Below are positions 46,620-60,022 of a stretch of DNA of 64,000 nt, in pieces. Below the pieces are notes generated by a model, which saw only the letters and a list, made by a program, of their open reading frames with translations, made no database searches and had not been told where the DNA came from. The stretch is from Notospermus geniculatus (Eukaryota > Nemertea > Pilidiophora > Heteronemertea > Lineidae), in assembly GCA_002633025.1 (NCBI GenBank), contig NMRB01000589.1, positions 197,158 through 261,157 on the forward strand, given 5' to 3'. The translations under genes and the position numbers were made by a program. The number at the start of each line of letters is the position of its first letter. The first letter of the stretch is position 1.

Positions 46620-49135
46620 GTACACAAACTGCCAGTCAAGGCTGAATGTTCGAAGAGACCTCATTCCCAAATGTTTGGTATTTCCTCTTGGATTTGTAAC
46701 GCACCGTTTGCTTTTATTTCATTCCAATTTTCTTTGTACACATTTAGAAGTATTAGTTACATGAACAAAATACATTGTTACCAAATAATGCATACATTCC
46801 ATTTTTGTTTTGGGATCGTTGTGAACGGCAGCTTTCCTTTACCAATTGCCAACAGCGCCCCATTGGCGCACTACGGTATTCACAGACTGTGTTGGTGAAC
46901 GCTGATTGGTTAGTCCCTGGAACGCGCCACCTGGCGGAGATGAGCCGAATTTAGGGCAACCTTCGTCGATAGTTGACGGCATACATGTATTCTTTTGGGC
47001 TACAACACTGGCGAGAGAATGTACTTTTTGTGATGATTCTCTCAACCAAATGCCGAAATAGATTAGCAACTGAAGTCTTTGAGAAAATGCAGTGTTGCAG
47101 TTCCTGTTCTGAGTACACTTCATGACTTAAAGTTCTGATTTCCTAAACAACATTTCCTATCAAATCAACCATATGGTTGAACAGAATTGCTCATGAACCA
47201 AAAAAGCAGCAACTGGAACCAAGAAAAATATTTGGCTAACATACGGAAACTCATTGACATGAGTGAGGATTGGTTTTCTTGGCTTATTTAGGCGGGTAAC
47301 GTGGCTACATATTCTGAGGTCGAATTTCATGTCGCTGAATTCTGAATTGCAGTTGTCATGGCTTTCGGTTGAACTTGACCAGTTGGACAAACGGCATGTG
47401 GGATGGCCCCTGAGTTGCCAAGGGATTCAAATAATGGCTATACCCCGAACTCTATCAGAGAGGTGCTTGTCCACTCGTGTTGCGGTTTCCCGTCGAGTCG
47501 CAGACGACAGGGCAGGTGAAAGGTCAGAGAGGTCATATCATCTTCCACGAGTCATGCTAGGTGCAGTTCCGACACTCTGATGTCGCTGTGCCCTTCTTGA
47601 ATCCCGACTGGTGGATGTTGGAAGGGATAACCGTCAAACGGGACGACACTAAGCTCAAATTTTCAGACGGCCTCCCTGTCGTTCTTTGTGAAGACGTGCT
47701 GGTGGCGATCGGCCGGCCGGAGACTTCCTTCAGCTAGATAAGCCATCAGTATAGCCTCTAAGCTCTGTGCAGAGATCTACCTTCTTCGTGGACCCTTTGA
47801 CGACATCTTAGATCTATCATGCTTTGGTCGTGGGAAGGCCTCTATATTTGGAATAGTGTATACCTCAAAACCAAAGGACAGGGATTGTAAAACTGTAGTA
47901 CTGTTGTTCATATTTTCATTGCATTCTTTAAATCCCTAAATTAACATTCCATTTGTCAAAGGGGTTATTTGACGAGAAAACATTCTCTCCTAGACTTGCA
48001 ATTACAATGATGGCATCACCGCTTCCCTATGTTCATTATGGGGTTTGTTGGATTGGCTACCAACATTTCGTGACCCAAAAACAAACAGATAAATACCTCG
48101 TCGATCTCGGACATTTGATGGAAATTGCTTTTCTGAATACCGGACTTTGGTTGCATATAGTTACACAAAGAATCGAGTACAGGTGCACTCATTAGTCACC
48201 GATGGTGGAATATTTCGTGACAAAACGTTTGTACTTTGCTTGACAAAGGGCAGTGTCTCCTTCGTCAGTAGGCCTTGGTGGATATATCATGTTTTGTCCA
48301 TCAGCATTGGAGTCTGTGCACACAAACGTGCACAGACATGTAGCATCATTATTTTCTGTTTTCGTTGAGTCTTTTCCTCCAAGCCCAACTGAACTCACAT
48401 CACAACAAATGGACGCCATGCAATGAGAGTCGCTTTCTCGTTTTCTATATGTATGCTAATAAAGTTATCTTGGTTGACGCATTCTACAGTCTCCCTTGGC
48501 GAGTCGGATTACCATGGCAACAACTGCAACTCTACAGTCATTGGTTGGCCCCTCCTCTTCAACGAGAGGAGTCTTTAGAACAATCCTGCTGTCGAAAAGA
48601 ACAATGGTCTCATCTCCTTATAGATAAAAGCTAAGAAACGTTCATGAAGACATGCTGAATGACACGCACTTAAGTGAGCTTCTTTCTGCTAACATGCTAA
48701 CCCCACGCACTATGAAGGCGGATTTTTGATCATGTCACATGCCAGGAAACAAAACGGAAGCAATTTAACCTGTCTGTATCCTGATTGTGGATATGAAGTG
48801 TCATCTTCAATTCTAACCCTAGATAATGATCGGGACAAGAGGTTTGTGGCTCAACAGGAGGAAACAGATAATATCATGTCCTGTTCTAGCTTGTTGGAGT
48901 CCTAGATGACGTGTTATCAAACCTATTGTACTTTTAGACAGCCTGAACTATCATTAGCGTGAATGGTGATTAGGGCTGTCGTAGGCCTATACACGCTTGT
49001 CCATGTCCTGAAGATGTAACGTTACCCAATCTACATGTATTGTCGTTGTCATGCCGTTTAGACAGAATTGTAATCATTTCTTTCTTTGCTAGCAATGTTT
49101 GAGAGATGACGGACCTTATCGGGACTAAACCATAA
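46620..49135. other. Probable intron or spacer; no exon supported
   Basis: Several ORFs of 70-105 codons (for example 47263-47580 and 47953-48195) have no recognisable family and poor splice borders. If the exon at 46531-46619 is real, this is downstream intron or intergenic DNA. Confidence 0.4.
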
Positions 49136-49181
49136 CGACAAGATGGGGGTCTTATCCTCGACAAGATGGGGGTCTTATCCT
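49136..49181 (+). repeat. 23-bp tandem duplication
   Basis: CGACAAGATGGGGGTCTTAT plus CCT, twice in direct tandem. Confidence 0.85.
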
Positions 49182-49233
49182 CTTCTTGTTCTCTTTGTTC
49201 CCCCTTGCTTAATTCCACTAACTTGGTTAATCC

Positions 49234-49267
49234 TTGGAGGAATTATACGTCAGTATAATTCCTCCAA
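49234..49267. mobile_element. 34-bp TTGGAGG...CCTCCAA palindrome with perfect 9-bp direct repeats
   Basis: The arms TTGGAGGAATTATA and TATAATTCCTCCAA are perfect inverted repeats around a 6-base centre. The 9-mer GGTTAATCC lies immediately on both sides (49225-49233 and 49268-49276). This looks like an inserted unit with a target-site duplication, but it is far shorter than ordinary miniature transposons. Confidence 0.7.
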
Positions 49268-50090
49268 GGTTAATCCCACTTCCTTGCCGTCCTCTTCAAC
49301 AAATCTAAGTGTTGCCATCCTCATCACTTCTAATCTTAAAGTGACTGTAGGCCTAGACAGCGCATTCATTGCCGGGTAAAAGAATCTCATGTCCCCCGAT
49401 ATGTGGTGTCCCTCCCAACAATACATTTACGGATTAAGCGGTACCATTGAATAGGGCTCTAGAGAGACCAAGACCCTTAATCCTGTGACAAACAATGCAG
49501 GGGGACATCAGGAAGACGGGGGCATTAGATTCTATCACACCTGGAATCATACTGTAAATGAGTCTAACTGTACACATCATGGCCATGCTGTACACAACTT
49601 ATTGTATCCAACTCGGTATTCACAACTGCACAATTACAAACCGATCTTATCTGGTTATAAACTGTTATTATGTCTAAAAAACTATTATTTATTGAACAAT
49701 TTCCTAAACACAGCAGGAAGACTCATCATCCACTACAAATTCTAATACACTCTTGGTCCAAATACCAGCCGATTGATGCACTTGAACTGGATTTCATTCT
49801 TTTTCTGTCCAACATTACGATGTAATAAGTCGATAATGATGATAATGTTGTATGTATGTGTACAGTAAGCCTGCCAGTGAGATGTAGGCCTACTTTCAAC
49901 ACATTTATACGGATACCAATATTCCATCAGTAGGCCTATCATTCCACAGCCAGCACGTTTCAGGGATGGTCAATGGTCTATCAAAACGAAATCGTTACAG
50001 TAGGTCTAAGTTGTGAACTGCTGCCCCTCCTATCGTCATCATCAGAATTGTCCGTGCAATGGAGGCCAGAAAGTTTAACTAAGGTCCTAT

Positions 50091-50522
50091 CTCCATTCCA
50101 TTCGAGTGGCGCGAGGTTTATCAAAGCTCCGCAACGGCTGGGTCAAATTTGACATACCATACATCAATTGACTTGTCTTTCTTGTCGGTATCTTTCTGCT
50201 ATCTTCATTTTTCGCGTAAGGCCGACATGACGGATCCCTTTCTCAAAACCCATTTCATTTCGCCATGGTGTTCAGTGCAGTTTACACGGCGTGCGCGATG
50301 CATTGCGTCATTTCAAAATGGCCGCCATTTCGGCCGTGAACACGAACTGCAATTGTAATTGGTGAAAGAACTTTTTTCTGTCACGTTTATAAGGAAAATG
50401 ACAGTGATGATGGCTGTAGCGGCAAAAAAGACAAATCGAATGATGTATGTTTTGTCAATTTTGACCCAGCCGTTGTGGAGCTATCGTTCATAAACCTCGC
50501 GCCACTCGGAACTGGAATGGAG
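50091..50522. mobile_element. Long foldback element, family GTGGCGCGAGGTTTAT (copy 1)
   Basis: Ends CTCCATTCCA and TGGAATGGAG, then arms GAGTGGCGCGAGGTTTAT ... CAACGGCTGGGTCAAA and their inverse. The centre contains CAAAATGGCCGCCATTT. A second copy is at 62254-62687. ORFs over it are the two arms read in one frame. Confidence 0.75.
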
Positions 50523-50891
50523 AGTAGACGGAAAAGGAAAACAGTGTTCCCTTATCCCTACCAGGTGTACTTGATTAAGAACAATGATTTCTTTAGTGAG
50601 GCAATTTGAAACGATTCCGGGGAAATTAGGCCTGCTGTTTTGATTACCACTAGGATCGTTTTCTTGATACATCAGGAGCCTCTCGGAAGACGATTCAACC
50701 TTCAAGAAGTATAAAAACAAAAACTCTAAAGAATAAGCCGATGACGTCACCGAGCCGATGCATCTGGTGTTGTCACTGTCATTAGCGTATCGTCAGTGTT
50801 GTCGTTACACTAAAAGATGAAGGTTTACTTAGAAGTATACAAGGACAAAAGCCTATGGTGTCATCAAGTGGGTGGGGTAGATATAAAAGCT

Positions 50892-51100
50892 GATGACCGC
50901 CTTCACAGTCTTCATTTATCACTCTGGTGGATCCATCTGTGTCAGGGAGATAAGTTTACTGATGTTCTCGACTTGTTTGTTTCGGCTCCATGTTGGATGA
51001 CCGCGCCTTCACAGTCTTCATTTATCACTCTGGTGGATCCATCTGTGTCAGGGAGGTAGTTTACTGCGTTCTCGACCTGTTCGTTTCGGCTCCATGTTGG
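50892..51100 (+). repeat. About 104-bp tandem duplication
   Basis: GATGACCGC...CACAGTCTTCATTTATC...GTGTCAGGGAG...TTTCGGCTCCATGTTG occurs twice in direct order (from 50892 and 50996), with a third start of the unit at about 51100. Confidence 0.85.
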
Positions 51101-51190
51101 ATGATCATCACGATCAAGGAAAAGCAATATCATAATCAAGTAACATATTCGTGAGTACCTCAAACTCTGCCGAAAGTAGGCCTAGTAGAC

Positions 51191-51558
51191 CGGGAGCCCA
51201 GGGGGGGGGGGCAGGGTCAGCTGGAAAGGTTACCAATTTTCTGGAACACTGCAGTATTGCATGTACATCCCTGAGTATAGGACTGGTCGTCTGGCATGAA
51301 AGCAGTGGTGGGTGTGGGAGATAGAGCGTTTTGAAGTTTTGGTACTGACTTTATCATTGGACCGGTGGACTCAGCTTTGTACAGGGACAGGGGAAACAAT
51401 GTACAGCTAACTTCTGAACGGTTGGATTTAGACTCTATAAATGTATTACCAACAGACGTAGACCAGTTCGATACTCAGGGATGTACAGTACATGCAATAC
51501 TGTAGTGTGCCAGAAAATTGGTAACCTTTCCAGCTACCCTGACCCCCCTGGGCTCCTG
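51191..51558. mobile_element. Foldback element with about 100-bp arms
   Basis: The left arm starts GGGAGCCCAGGGGGGG and continues AGCTGGAAAGGTTACCAATT. The right arm (51462-51558) is its inverse, ending GGGGTCAGGG-type text inverted. The loop contains a diverged copy of the repeat word at 15148-15230. Confidence 0.7.
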
Positions 51559-54190
51559 CTCTATAGCTGTAGGCCTAGATCTACTCGTGAACATCAGCAT
51601 CTACATCGGCTCCTCAGCTGATACGATGTATATTAGCGATCCTTTGGAGATGTATCAAAATTTAACATTTTTGGCATACCCCAGGACTGGGCCCACTTGT
51701 ATCAGGTGTAAAGTACTATTTGTCTGTCTGGCAGGTGTGGATTCTCTGGCCTATCCAGAGAATTCCTTTCGTGCCTATCTTTGTATTGTTGTCTTCTCCG
51801 AGCAATTCGAGTAACCAGCAGTCGACAAGATGAGGCCAAACAACCTGTGAACGAAGTAATATTTTGTGAAGAAAGTTAGTGCCTTTCCTAGCTCTGATGA
51901 TCCCCCCCTGCCATGGTCCCAGCTCTGATCAAACCCCCCTCCTCCCGCCCTCTCTGATCTCCCCTCAACCATTTCCTGGCTCTTGGCCCCTCAACCATTT
52001 CCTGGCTCTTGGTATTGGTCGTCGTTGCGTGCAATCGCTGTATTGGTGTGGCTGTTTTGTCATGATATTTTCAGCCCAAGGAACGGCCGAATATTCAGGA
52101 ACCTATATACACCGAAATTATGCTTTTCGTTGGTTGAACAGGTTGTCCTTTGTATCTTTGTCTTTGCACAGTTCTGTGGGTTGATGGGCATGCATGTGAT
52201 GTTGCAAAGAGAATTTGGTTGCTTTGCCTTAATACATGTACTTTGATAAACTATCGTGTTTAGCATGGCTCATAAGAATGGCATCCAAACATGTTGTTTC
52301 AGTAGCAAATTCCATCATCCAAGCCTGCTTCATCTATTATAATGGGATACCCTGTTTTCTTTATTGTTAGTTAAAGTGGGGCATCTTGCACCGAATATTC
52401 TTTCATTTCTTGATGTTTTTCACCGGATAAAGAAAGAAAAAGAACATTGAATCTTTCTTTTTCGGCGGATTTTTTGCCAGCCGTCGTTGGTTCGACCACG
52501 TGAAAGGTATCAACTATTGGCTCAGTGTTCTGTTTCTAGATTCGTTTGTGTTGAAACCAAATTCAGATTTTCACGCTGACTCTTGTTTTACATGAAATCG
52601 AAAACCATGGCCTGGACTGACACAATGTGACTATACTCTAATCAAAGCCGGAAAACCCGTCTGTCATCAAAGCCTCAATCAATATCTATATCAGTTTAGC
52701 GCCAGTCATCCGTTCCGTCGCATGAGTTTGTAATATTGTATCAGTTTAATGTTCTGCTTCCCCAACCAGCAATCTATCCAAGGTCAGGTACACTACGGTA
52801 ATGGAGAGATCAATAACACCAGCTTTACCTAATCAATGTCTATAGTACGAACCGACGACAACAACATCGAATGTAGCCTGGTCCCCGCCCTCGTAGCGCT
52901 TCTTGGGGCATCTCGAGTAACATCTCGAGGATTGCGAACCCGGTCTACTTCGAATCCTTCAAGTGCCTTATACAGCCGGGGTCGAGGTCAGAAATGATGG
53001 TCTGCTAATTAAGGATGGTAAATGCAACAAGACGCTAAATTTGATTGCTGAAGCTGCAGCCTCGACCTCTGGTCACACACCAGCAGCATTAATCATTCGA
53101 CCTACCAGCGAACCATCGATAATTCAAATCCTAGAAAGCTATTTCTATACGGTTTCGCCATAGCATGAATCACTGATGTTGCTATAGCATGCGGCAGTGT
53201 ACAGTTCAATGCTAGTTCTCATCATCTGTCGGCGGGAAAAGGCAGACGTTAGCAGACACTTGTTGTGGGTTGGGGAAAGATTCACTGCGCACTTGGGAAT
53301 AGGGTAAAGGAGGATTCGATCTGGTGGTAAGTTTATCTTAAGACCATCATTTGTGTTGATGCGATGGATATTCCTGGTGAGTACTGTTCACTTGCTAGCT
53401 GAAGTGTGGACTGGTAGTGTTGCTAGCCAATGGCCACTGGACCATTTTGACCTACTGAGGGGTGATGACGATAGCTTTGGTCCTTTAGCTTCAGCCTTCA
53501 TTGCTGAGTGATGGTGATGATGATGTTGTCCTACGCCTTTGCCTTTGGTGCTGTTCACTGATCACATAACGTGCCACAGTGACCACAACGAACATTCGTC
53601 TAGGGGGTGATTGTTCGTTTGGTAACTGTCGTTGCTTCGTCAGTGATCGTTCCGGGTGATCAGATCCGAAGGTGAAGGTCATTCTGTAAGTTCAAGGTTG
53701 GTGTCATGGACGGCAAGGAAAGGTTCATGGACGTTGGTGATGCAAGCTAGAGAATATTTTACGGTACGTAGGGAGCCTTTACAAGCTGCTCTGTTGACCC
53801 AGTGGGGTATTTTGGAAGGGCAAGCCCTCGGACATTCCACTGGTGCGTGTATGGAAGTGTACCAAGGCATGAATCGCCGTCCGCAATGAATTCAGCATGG
53901 GAACTTACTTCAGTGAAGTGAACTCAGCCATCGTAAAGTAAATTTTTGCACTCGTCGTACACATTATAGGTTATATCATCTGAATGGCTGAGTAACTCTT
54001 GCATTGGCAATTAATGATAGTTCATCAATCAGGCGCCTGTTACTAACAGGTGTGCCCCCGAGCTTTATTTTAACAAGCAAGCATCTGCTTTAAGATATAC
54101 AAGACCTGCACTGTACTGCACTGCTTTACACAGATGGTCGGCATCGACCGCTCCACGGCAGGATGCCATTGCACGCTTCCCTGAATCAGC
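51559..54190. other. No supported gene
   Basis: Short ORFs only (for example 52963-53163). C-rich runs at 51900-51970 include a duplicated CTCAACCATTTCCTGGCTCT. Confidence 0.45.
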
Positions 54191-54195
54191 TTCTT

Positions 54196-56477
54196 CACTG
54201 TAGACCACCGCACGAGGGTAGTTGCAACAACCCTCGTCAAAATGGAGGATAGGCCGGTCGTCGCTTCGGTAAGTTGACATCGATTTTTACCCACTTAGAG
54301 ATGGTGCATCAACTTGAAAAGTGGCGAGCATGTAAAGAAAATTGTGCTGCGTGTACTAAATGCACTGCATTTGCGTAGCAGCCACTATTAGCCGAGAAAA
54401 TAGCGTGAAAAGTTCAAGTTCGAGACGAGGGTATTCTGAATCGGTTTGAGAAGAAGATGATGGGTAACTCGATATAAGACGAGGGTAACAGACTTAGGGG
54501 CTAGCTTGCTTGTGTGCTGATCATAGCGGTTCCATGTCGATAATTTAATTTCAGTTAAGGCTCGGGCGTCGTGGTCATGCGATGCATGAAAATCGGGCCC
54601 CGTACGATTTTCCCCACCCGTACCCAGAGGCTTGCCGTGGGTTTTAGACTGAAACGGATCTAAGATGATTTATGCCGAATATCGCCTCGAGATAAGCGGA
54701 ATTTGCCTGGATCAAACTGGACATGCGTCAAAGCAACTGGCCAAAATGTCTGTTTTTAGGCCAACTCGCGTTGCCATTACGGCCCCCGGAGTGGATATGT
54801 TACGGGGGCTTTGGGGGCGTAAACCACGTACCTGTGTTTTCGACAGTTCAGAGGCATATTAGGGTAGTGGAAGATTCTAAGGACGGCCGTGTGGCATCGG
54901 TAAGCCTAGGCCTAAACTGTTCCCGACATGAATGTCATGATTCCACCAGGAATCTGGCATTGACGACCTTGGTCATAGTTTGATCTGTATCCAAGGTACA
55001 GGCCTCCAATCTTTTGGTTTGAACATGAATTTTATTGTTCAGTTCTTCTTTCGTCGTTCAGTAGGCCTACGTGTTGCTAAATGTCACCCCCATTCTCACC
55101 AGTCTATCTGGCCTGACGCCCATCTAGCCAGGTTTGAATCCATCACATTTCCCGCTTCTGAGGGGCTCAGAGTCAGAGCCTCAGCCGTGCCAATCTAAAT
55201 CCGCGTTACAAATAAGTGCGGGAAGGGAAGAGAAAGTGCCGAACAGCGATTTGTTTCACGAGTTCTGATTGGCTCGCAGGCGGGGTCAAGTAGTTGTCAG
55301 ATTCATTTATGCTTGGGACAGGACTAAAGACGCACATTTGTCGATGGCCTTTTGTTTGGCCAAGATGGTCACCCCTTGTTTAGCCTACTGCATGACTTTT
55401 GCGAAGCGTTAGGCATATGGGTCATTCAATGTATTACATACGCAGGGGGAGGGTCTTCATAGACGTATGTTGTGCGTACAGGGCGAGTCAAAAATTGCCA
55501 AATTCGTATGTAATAGGCCTACTTGAATGATTCCTCACTGCTATCCCTCTTTCCCTGCAAAGTTTTCTACTTTTGGTATCGCGCATGTAACTTCATTTTC
55601 GTTCACATATTTACTTTTCAGTGTGTCAGGGCCCAATAACTCAGGCCGTAGGCCTTTCTTTAGTTAGTATGATATTTTTGGTTTTTACATGCTCATGCAG
55701 GGCCGGATCAAGGGTTGAGAAATGGGGGGGGGGCACAACCCTCAGGGCGAAGCCCTCAGTTGGCGCGCAAAAACTGGTTGGTCTCATTCAAGTGATTCAT
55801 CAATTCGTGTTTGAGGCTGCTGACTTGCTAGTGAAGACAAATCCAGAAAAATATTCCATTCAGGTGAGCTATATCCCCGTTTAGATCCCTTTCAATCCTT
55901 GCTGAACTCGGTCCGGACAGAGTACGGATAAATTGCCCTCGTCTAAACAATGTATAAAACGGGGCTTATGAATCACCCCAGGGTCAAATTTGAAATGGTT
56001 TATGAGAAAACACAAGACAGGGTTGAAACATGTTCAATCAAACCACTCCTCGCACGCACGGTCCATTGGAAGTTGTGAAGAAAAGTGAAGTTGAGGCAGT
56101 AGATCTGTTAAGAGTAAAGAATGAGCGGTGTTTTCAGAAGAAAACCGAATTGAACAATTGCTAGAGTTTCCCTCGTCACAGAAATACCCTCGTCATGCAT
56201 GTTTATCCGCTTTCGAATACCCTCGTCACAAATTCAGAATACCCTCGTCTCGAACTTGAACTTTTCACGCTATTTCCTCGGCGAATAGCGGCTGCTACGC
56301 AAATGCAGTGCATTTAGTACACGCAGCACAATTTTCTTCATATGCTCGCCACTTTTCAAGTTGATGCACCAACTCTAAGTGGGTAAAAATCGATGTCAAC
56401 TTACCGAAGCGACGACCGGCCTATCCTCCATTTTGACGAGGGTTGTTGCAACTACCCTCGTGCGGTGGTCTACAGTG
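54196..56477. mobile_element. 2.28-kb CACTG-ended element with about 300-bp inverted ends
   Basis: The ends CACTGTAGACCACCGCACGA (54196) and TCGTGCGGTGGTCTACAGTG (to 56477) are perfect inverses, and arms of about 250-310 bp continue inward (TTGCAACAACCCTCGTC, CGAAGCGACGACCGGCC). GACGAGGGTAT words recur subterminally on both sides. TTCTT borders it on both sides (54191-54195, 56478-56482). The interior has no transposase-like ORF and holds the hAT-like insertion 55091-55367 and a GGATC-type fragment near 55700. Confidence 0.75.
55091..55367 (+). mobile_element. Non-autonomous DNA transposon with 8-bp TSD (family copy 3)
   Basis: 277 bp, starting CATTCTCACCAGTCT and ending GGCCAAGATG, with internal deletions relative to the other copies. 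TSD GTCACCCC at 55083-55090 and 55368-55375. It sits inside the larger CACTG-ended element 54196-56477. Confidence 0.8.
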
Positions 56478-56482
56478 TTCTT

Positions 56483-58984
56483 TAACCCAACGGTATCATA
56501 ATAATCAAGACAGTAATCTCATGAGGGCACCAGCGGTTATCGGAGAAGATTCAAGCCCCCGAGATGACGCTAATTGCGCCATCCTTCAATACCATTGTGT
56601 TTCATAACCAATTCCCGCTCATCGATTGGACAGTTCGTCAACAATTTTCATCTTGTCGCCATCTGCTGGAGAAAAATGGAATAGGGGCATAGGCCTACCA
56701 TCAGGTCGGTGGATGTTCGTTGCCTGAAAGCTGCTTAAACAGGGAACCCGGTCTTTCTCGTCTAGCTTTCTCGATAGCTTACCAATATCCCTCCATTACT
56801 ACTACATGTAGCTACGGAAGATTAATTCCTTCGCGTGGCCCGACTAGGGCAGCCATAAGCTGCCTGACTGTATGAGAAGAAATCAGTTGCCTCAAGGTCG
56901 CCGCTGTTTGAGAAAGCAGCTCACGTTTCGAGAAATCGATAAGTTGGACATGTTGTGACGGAGGCGAGGTTTACCTCGGAGTTTGGTTCTCGACCGACGA
57001 ACTCCATTGCTGACGGGCACGTTCCAGTTCATCCTGAGAATCTCAGGTGATGTACGGCCGTGCCCTCCCTTAATTTAGAAACAAGTGCGAGGAGGGAGCG
57101 GTTGTGGCGACCTTGGGTGCGAGGGATGGCTCCAGTTCAGTCGTAATAGGGGTGTACGGTGTCAGCCATCGTCGGTGTACGATCAGCGGTCGGGAATAAT
57201 CGGAAGGCCTCGGGGGTCGACGTGCACTGTTCGACACTTTCGGTAATCGCCGTAGAGGAGGCAAGAACAACGATGAATGTCAGAAGCGATGGTTCGGACG
57301 GGTTAAACTAACATTCCAATGCCATACCACGCGTTCTCAGCTCATCCTACGCAGGATGATTAATTCTAGGAAACTATGTTGGCCTCTTGTGTTGCACTAT
57401 GATTAAATGTAACCCTATGTCTTTAATCAGCTTTCATTTTCGCATACTCAGAGGGAAGTAGGCCTAAAGGTTGTGCGTACAGAGTTGTGACATGGTGATT
57501 TTCGTCTTACCACACCCTGTCACGCATTACGGAAGAGGTCAAATTGTGTGTCAAGTGTCTGATCACATGAAGGCCTTGTACTTATCGCACTTTTCAGGCT
57601 AAAAACCCTCAATAAACCATGCCAACCAACCCTCAGACCGCATTATTAGCAGTAGTTCCTCTCCCTAAATACCAGTAGCAGGATATCTGATACAGTTATG
57701 CATAACATCTATTAACCGCATTTCGTTCATACTGTTCAACCTTCTCTGGGAGCCGGGGGCGTCTCGCATACATCATACAACCATAAAATATATCCAACTC
57801 TATAAATTTCTCTCTATAATATACAAACTCTGATATACATGTATAAGTCCTTCATTATGTAGGCGGCTGACAGGAACTCTTGAGATTCCTGGCAGTTCTA
57901 CTCTCATTGATCACGACCTTCATTAGCACAGTCCATTATGATGGTTAGGATGTTTTATATAACTTGTCATTGTGTCACTACTCTGAATGTTTCCTGTTTG
58001 CAGACAAATGATCTATTATATGTATCACAATATTGAGATATTTCGAGGGGCCACTGCGCAAGCGAAAATTAACCCCTTGTGACATGTCATCTTTGATTTT
58101 GTTGCCAGGGAGAGGCCATCTTTCTCGTTCCCATTTGGGCTCATCTCTTATGATCCTCTGGGCTTTTCGAATGGAATTAAGAATGATGACGCCATAAGTG
58201 ACAGACTCCGAACGGAAATTGCCGATGTTTGCCGAAGTTGACATGACTGGAATCATGAGTCTGATTGGTCATGACCATGTTTATAAGCCCATGGAAACGG
58301 CCGTCTCGGCCATGGAAACGGCCGTCTCGGACAGCTTTCGCCTGACTAACTGTGCCGCTACATTTGAAAGGAGGGCATCATAATAGCATTAAATTAGTGT
58401 GTAATTGGTGAGGTAGAAGGTGAATGGACTCTATAAAACAGTAATTGTGCTTGATTGCTTGCAAATCAATTGGTAATCGGGTTAAATTGCGAGCTAAGCC
58501 TGTGGTCTTTTGAAGCATTGGTTGTTAGAAAGCGAGCGCCGGGAGGGTTCAAATTACAGCAGATGTATCCATGCCTGGATTAAGCCTTCCCGCTTCTCTT
58601 TAATTACAGTTCAGCTTTAACAGCCCCAACTTTATCCACACTCCAAGCAGCGACGAGCCACGCCTGGAGCCAGGAGGCATGTTACCCAATCCGCTCATTG
58701 TTAGACGTCTGTCAGCAGCTTTTGATGCATTCTTTCTTTCTCACGCTGAGCTCACCTTTCGTTAGAGAACCAGTCTCAGCCAGTTGTTCCTTCCCTTCTA
58801 ACTTATTTGATGGTAAGAAAAGAAGGGTGGCAAACAGTGGGTTCTCATCAAGTCATTGAGATGGGAACCTGAGGTGCACTCAACTGGCGTCTTGCCCTTG
58901 TTTTTCACCTAAACGAGAGAGCAGAGAGAGCAACTCTCGGTTGTTGGTGACATCTGAATCAGCTGCTCTGCGCACGCTCGTACT
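56483..58984. other. No supported gene
   Basis: Unique sequence upstream of the WH1-like gene, with no clear exon. It could contain its distal promoter or first exons. Confidence 0.4.
58290..58330 (+). repeat. 21-bp tandem duplication
   Basis: CATGGAAACGGCCGTCTCGG repeated twice in tandem. Confidence 0.8.
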
Positions 58985-59155
58985 GAGGAGTTGTCAGTGA
59001 GTTGACCAGTAGGTGTCACTACTGCCCAGTCCAATGCATACAGCGGACTCATTCTTTCTTGACTGAGCACCAATCAAGAGAAGTTTCTTTCGTATATTGG
59101 TCCGCTAGAACTTTGCTGCCATCTTTTGGCAAAACGCGCGGCTGACTACTCCTAT
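58985..59155 (-). mobile_element. Miniature element, family ATAGGAGC (copy 3, reverse)
   Basis: Reverse-oriented relative of 635-804, from GAGGAGTTGTCAGTGAG to GACTACTCCTAT, with the shared core GGTCCGCTAGAACTTTGCTGCC on the plus strand. It lies about 0.9 kb upstream of the candidate 5' exon of the WH1-like gene. Confidence 0.55.
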
Positions 59156-59354
59156 TATTGTTGCATTCTGCACTGATGTGACTCAACACTCCTTCCAGCA
59201 TTAACGGCCACCGTTCCTTCACATCTTTATCTTTATATCAATACTGGCGATATTTCCTCAAATATATCGACAACATTACGGCTTTCTATTATAAGCACCC
59301 ACCTTTATGGCAACATGGCGGCGATGGCTGGCACTCCAGGCTGTTTTCAAAACT

Positions 59355-59355
59355 N
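59355..59355. other. Single N
   Basis: One ambiguous base in AAACTNTCTAAC, in non-coding sequence upstream of the WH1-like gene. Confidence 0.9.
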
Positions 59356-60022
59356 TCTAACTGTCATCTAATGTCACCCAATAGTATCCTATGAACTCTC
59401 AATATTTTTAGTTTTCAGTTTTATCGAAATAGAGTGATGCATGACACTCTGCTGGAGAAGTGTGCCACCTGTTGACAGTTCAGAAACAGTATGGGCACAA
59501 CTACTCGATCAGAGTTCGCCGAGTTCGCTCAGTTCGCTGTTTATTGATGCCCGCCGGCAATAGATTTGACAGATGAGCCAAGAAACTTCCTTCTTTGTTT
59601 CAGGTTGGCGAAGGAATACAGCAAGATATGCAGCTAGTACCTTCTCACCAGACAGCTGAGCCTACTCTCTCATTGCAGCGGTCTATAAGCTGGCATCACA
59701 TTGCCTCAAGGAAGCAAGTCGAGTTTCTCGAACGTTTTTGATTTCATTTGCAACCTTCGTTATGAAGATCTCTTCATATCTATCCAGGATCTCATCAATT
59801 CATCTCTCGTTTCAGATCACCGACATTTATATTCTGTACCAGAGGTTCATTTGCAGTTTACCATATTCTCATATGACCTGACCGACCTCGGTTTAGCTGA
59901 GAGCACGACCTGCATGTGAATGTCGTGTTTTTCACACATTCCCCTCAACTTTATTGGGTCGCCGACGAACTAATAAACCCAAATGGTCATTGTGTTTAAT
60001 GTTGTTTTATATATCATTTCAG

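Noticed and set aside
55760-55863. Possible exon LVGLIQVIHQFVFEAADLLV ending at a GTGAGC donor
   Set aside because: The upstream border lies in a GGATC-type repeat without a proper acceptor, inside the CACTG element; support is too weak.
59612-59745. Possible exon after TTTGTTTCAG (VGEGIQQDMQLVPS...)
   Set aside because: A good acceptor and 44 open codons, but no convincing donor before the stop.
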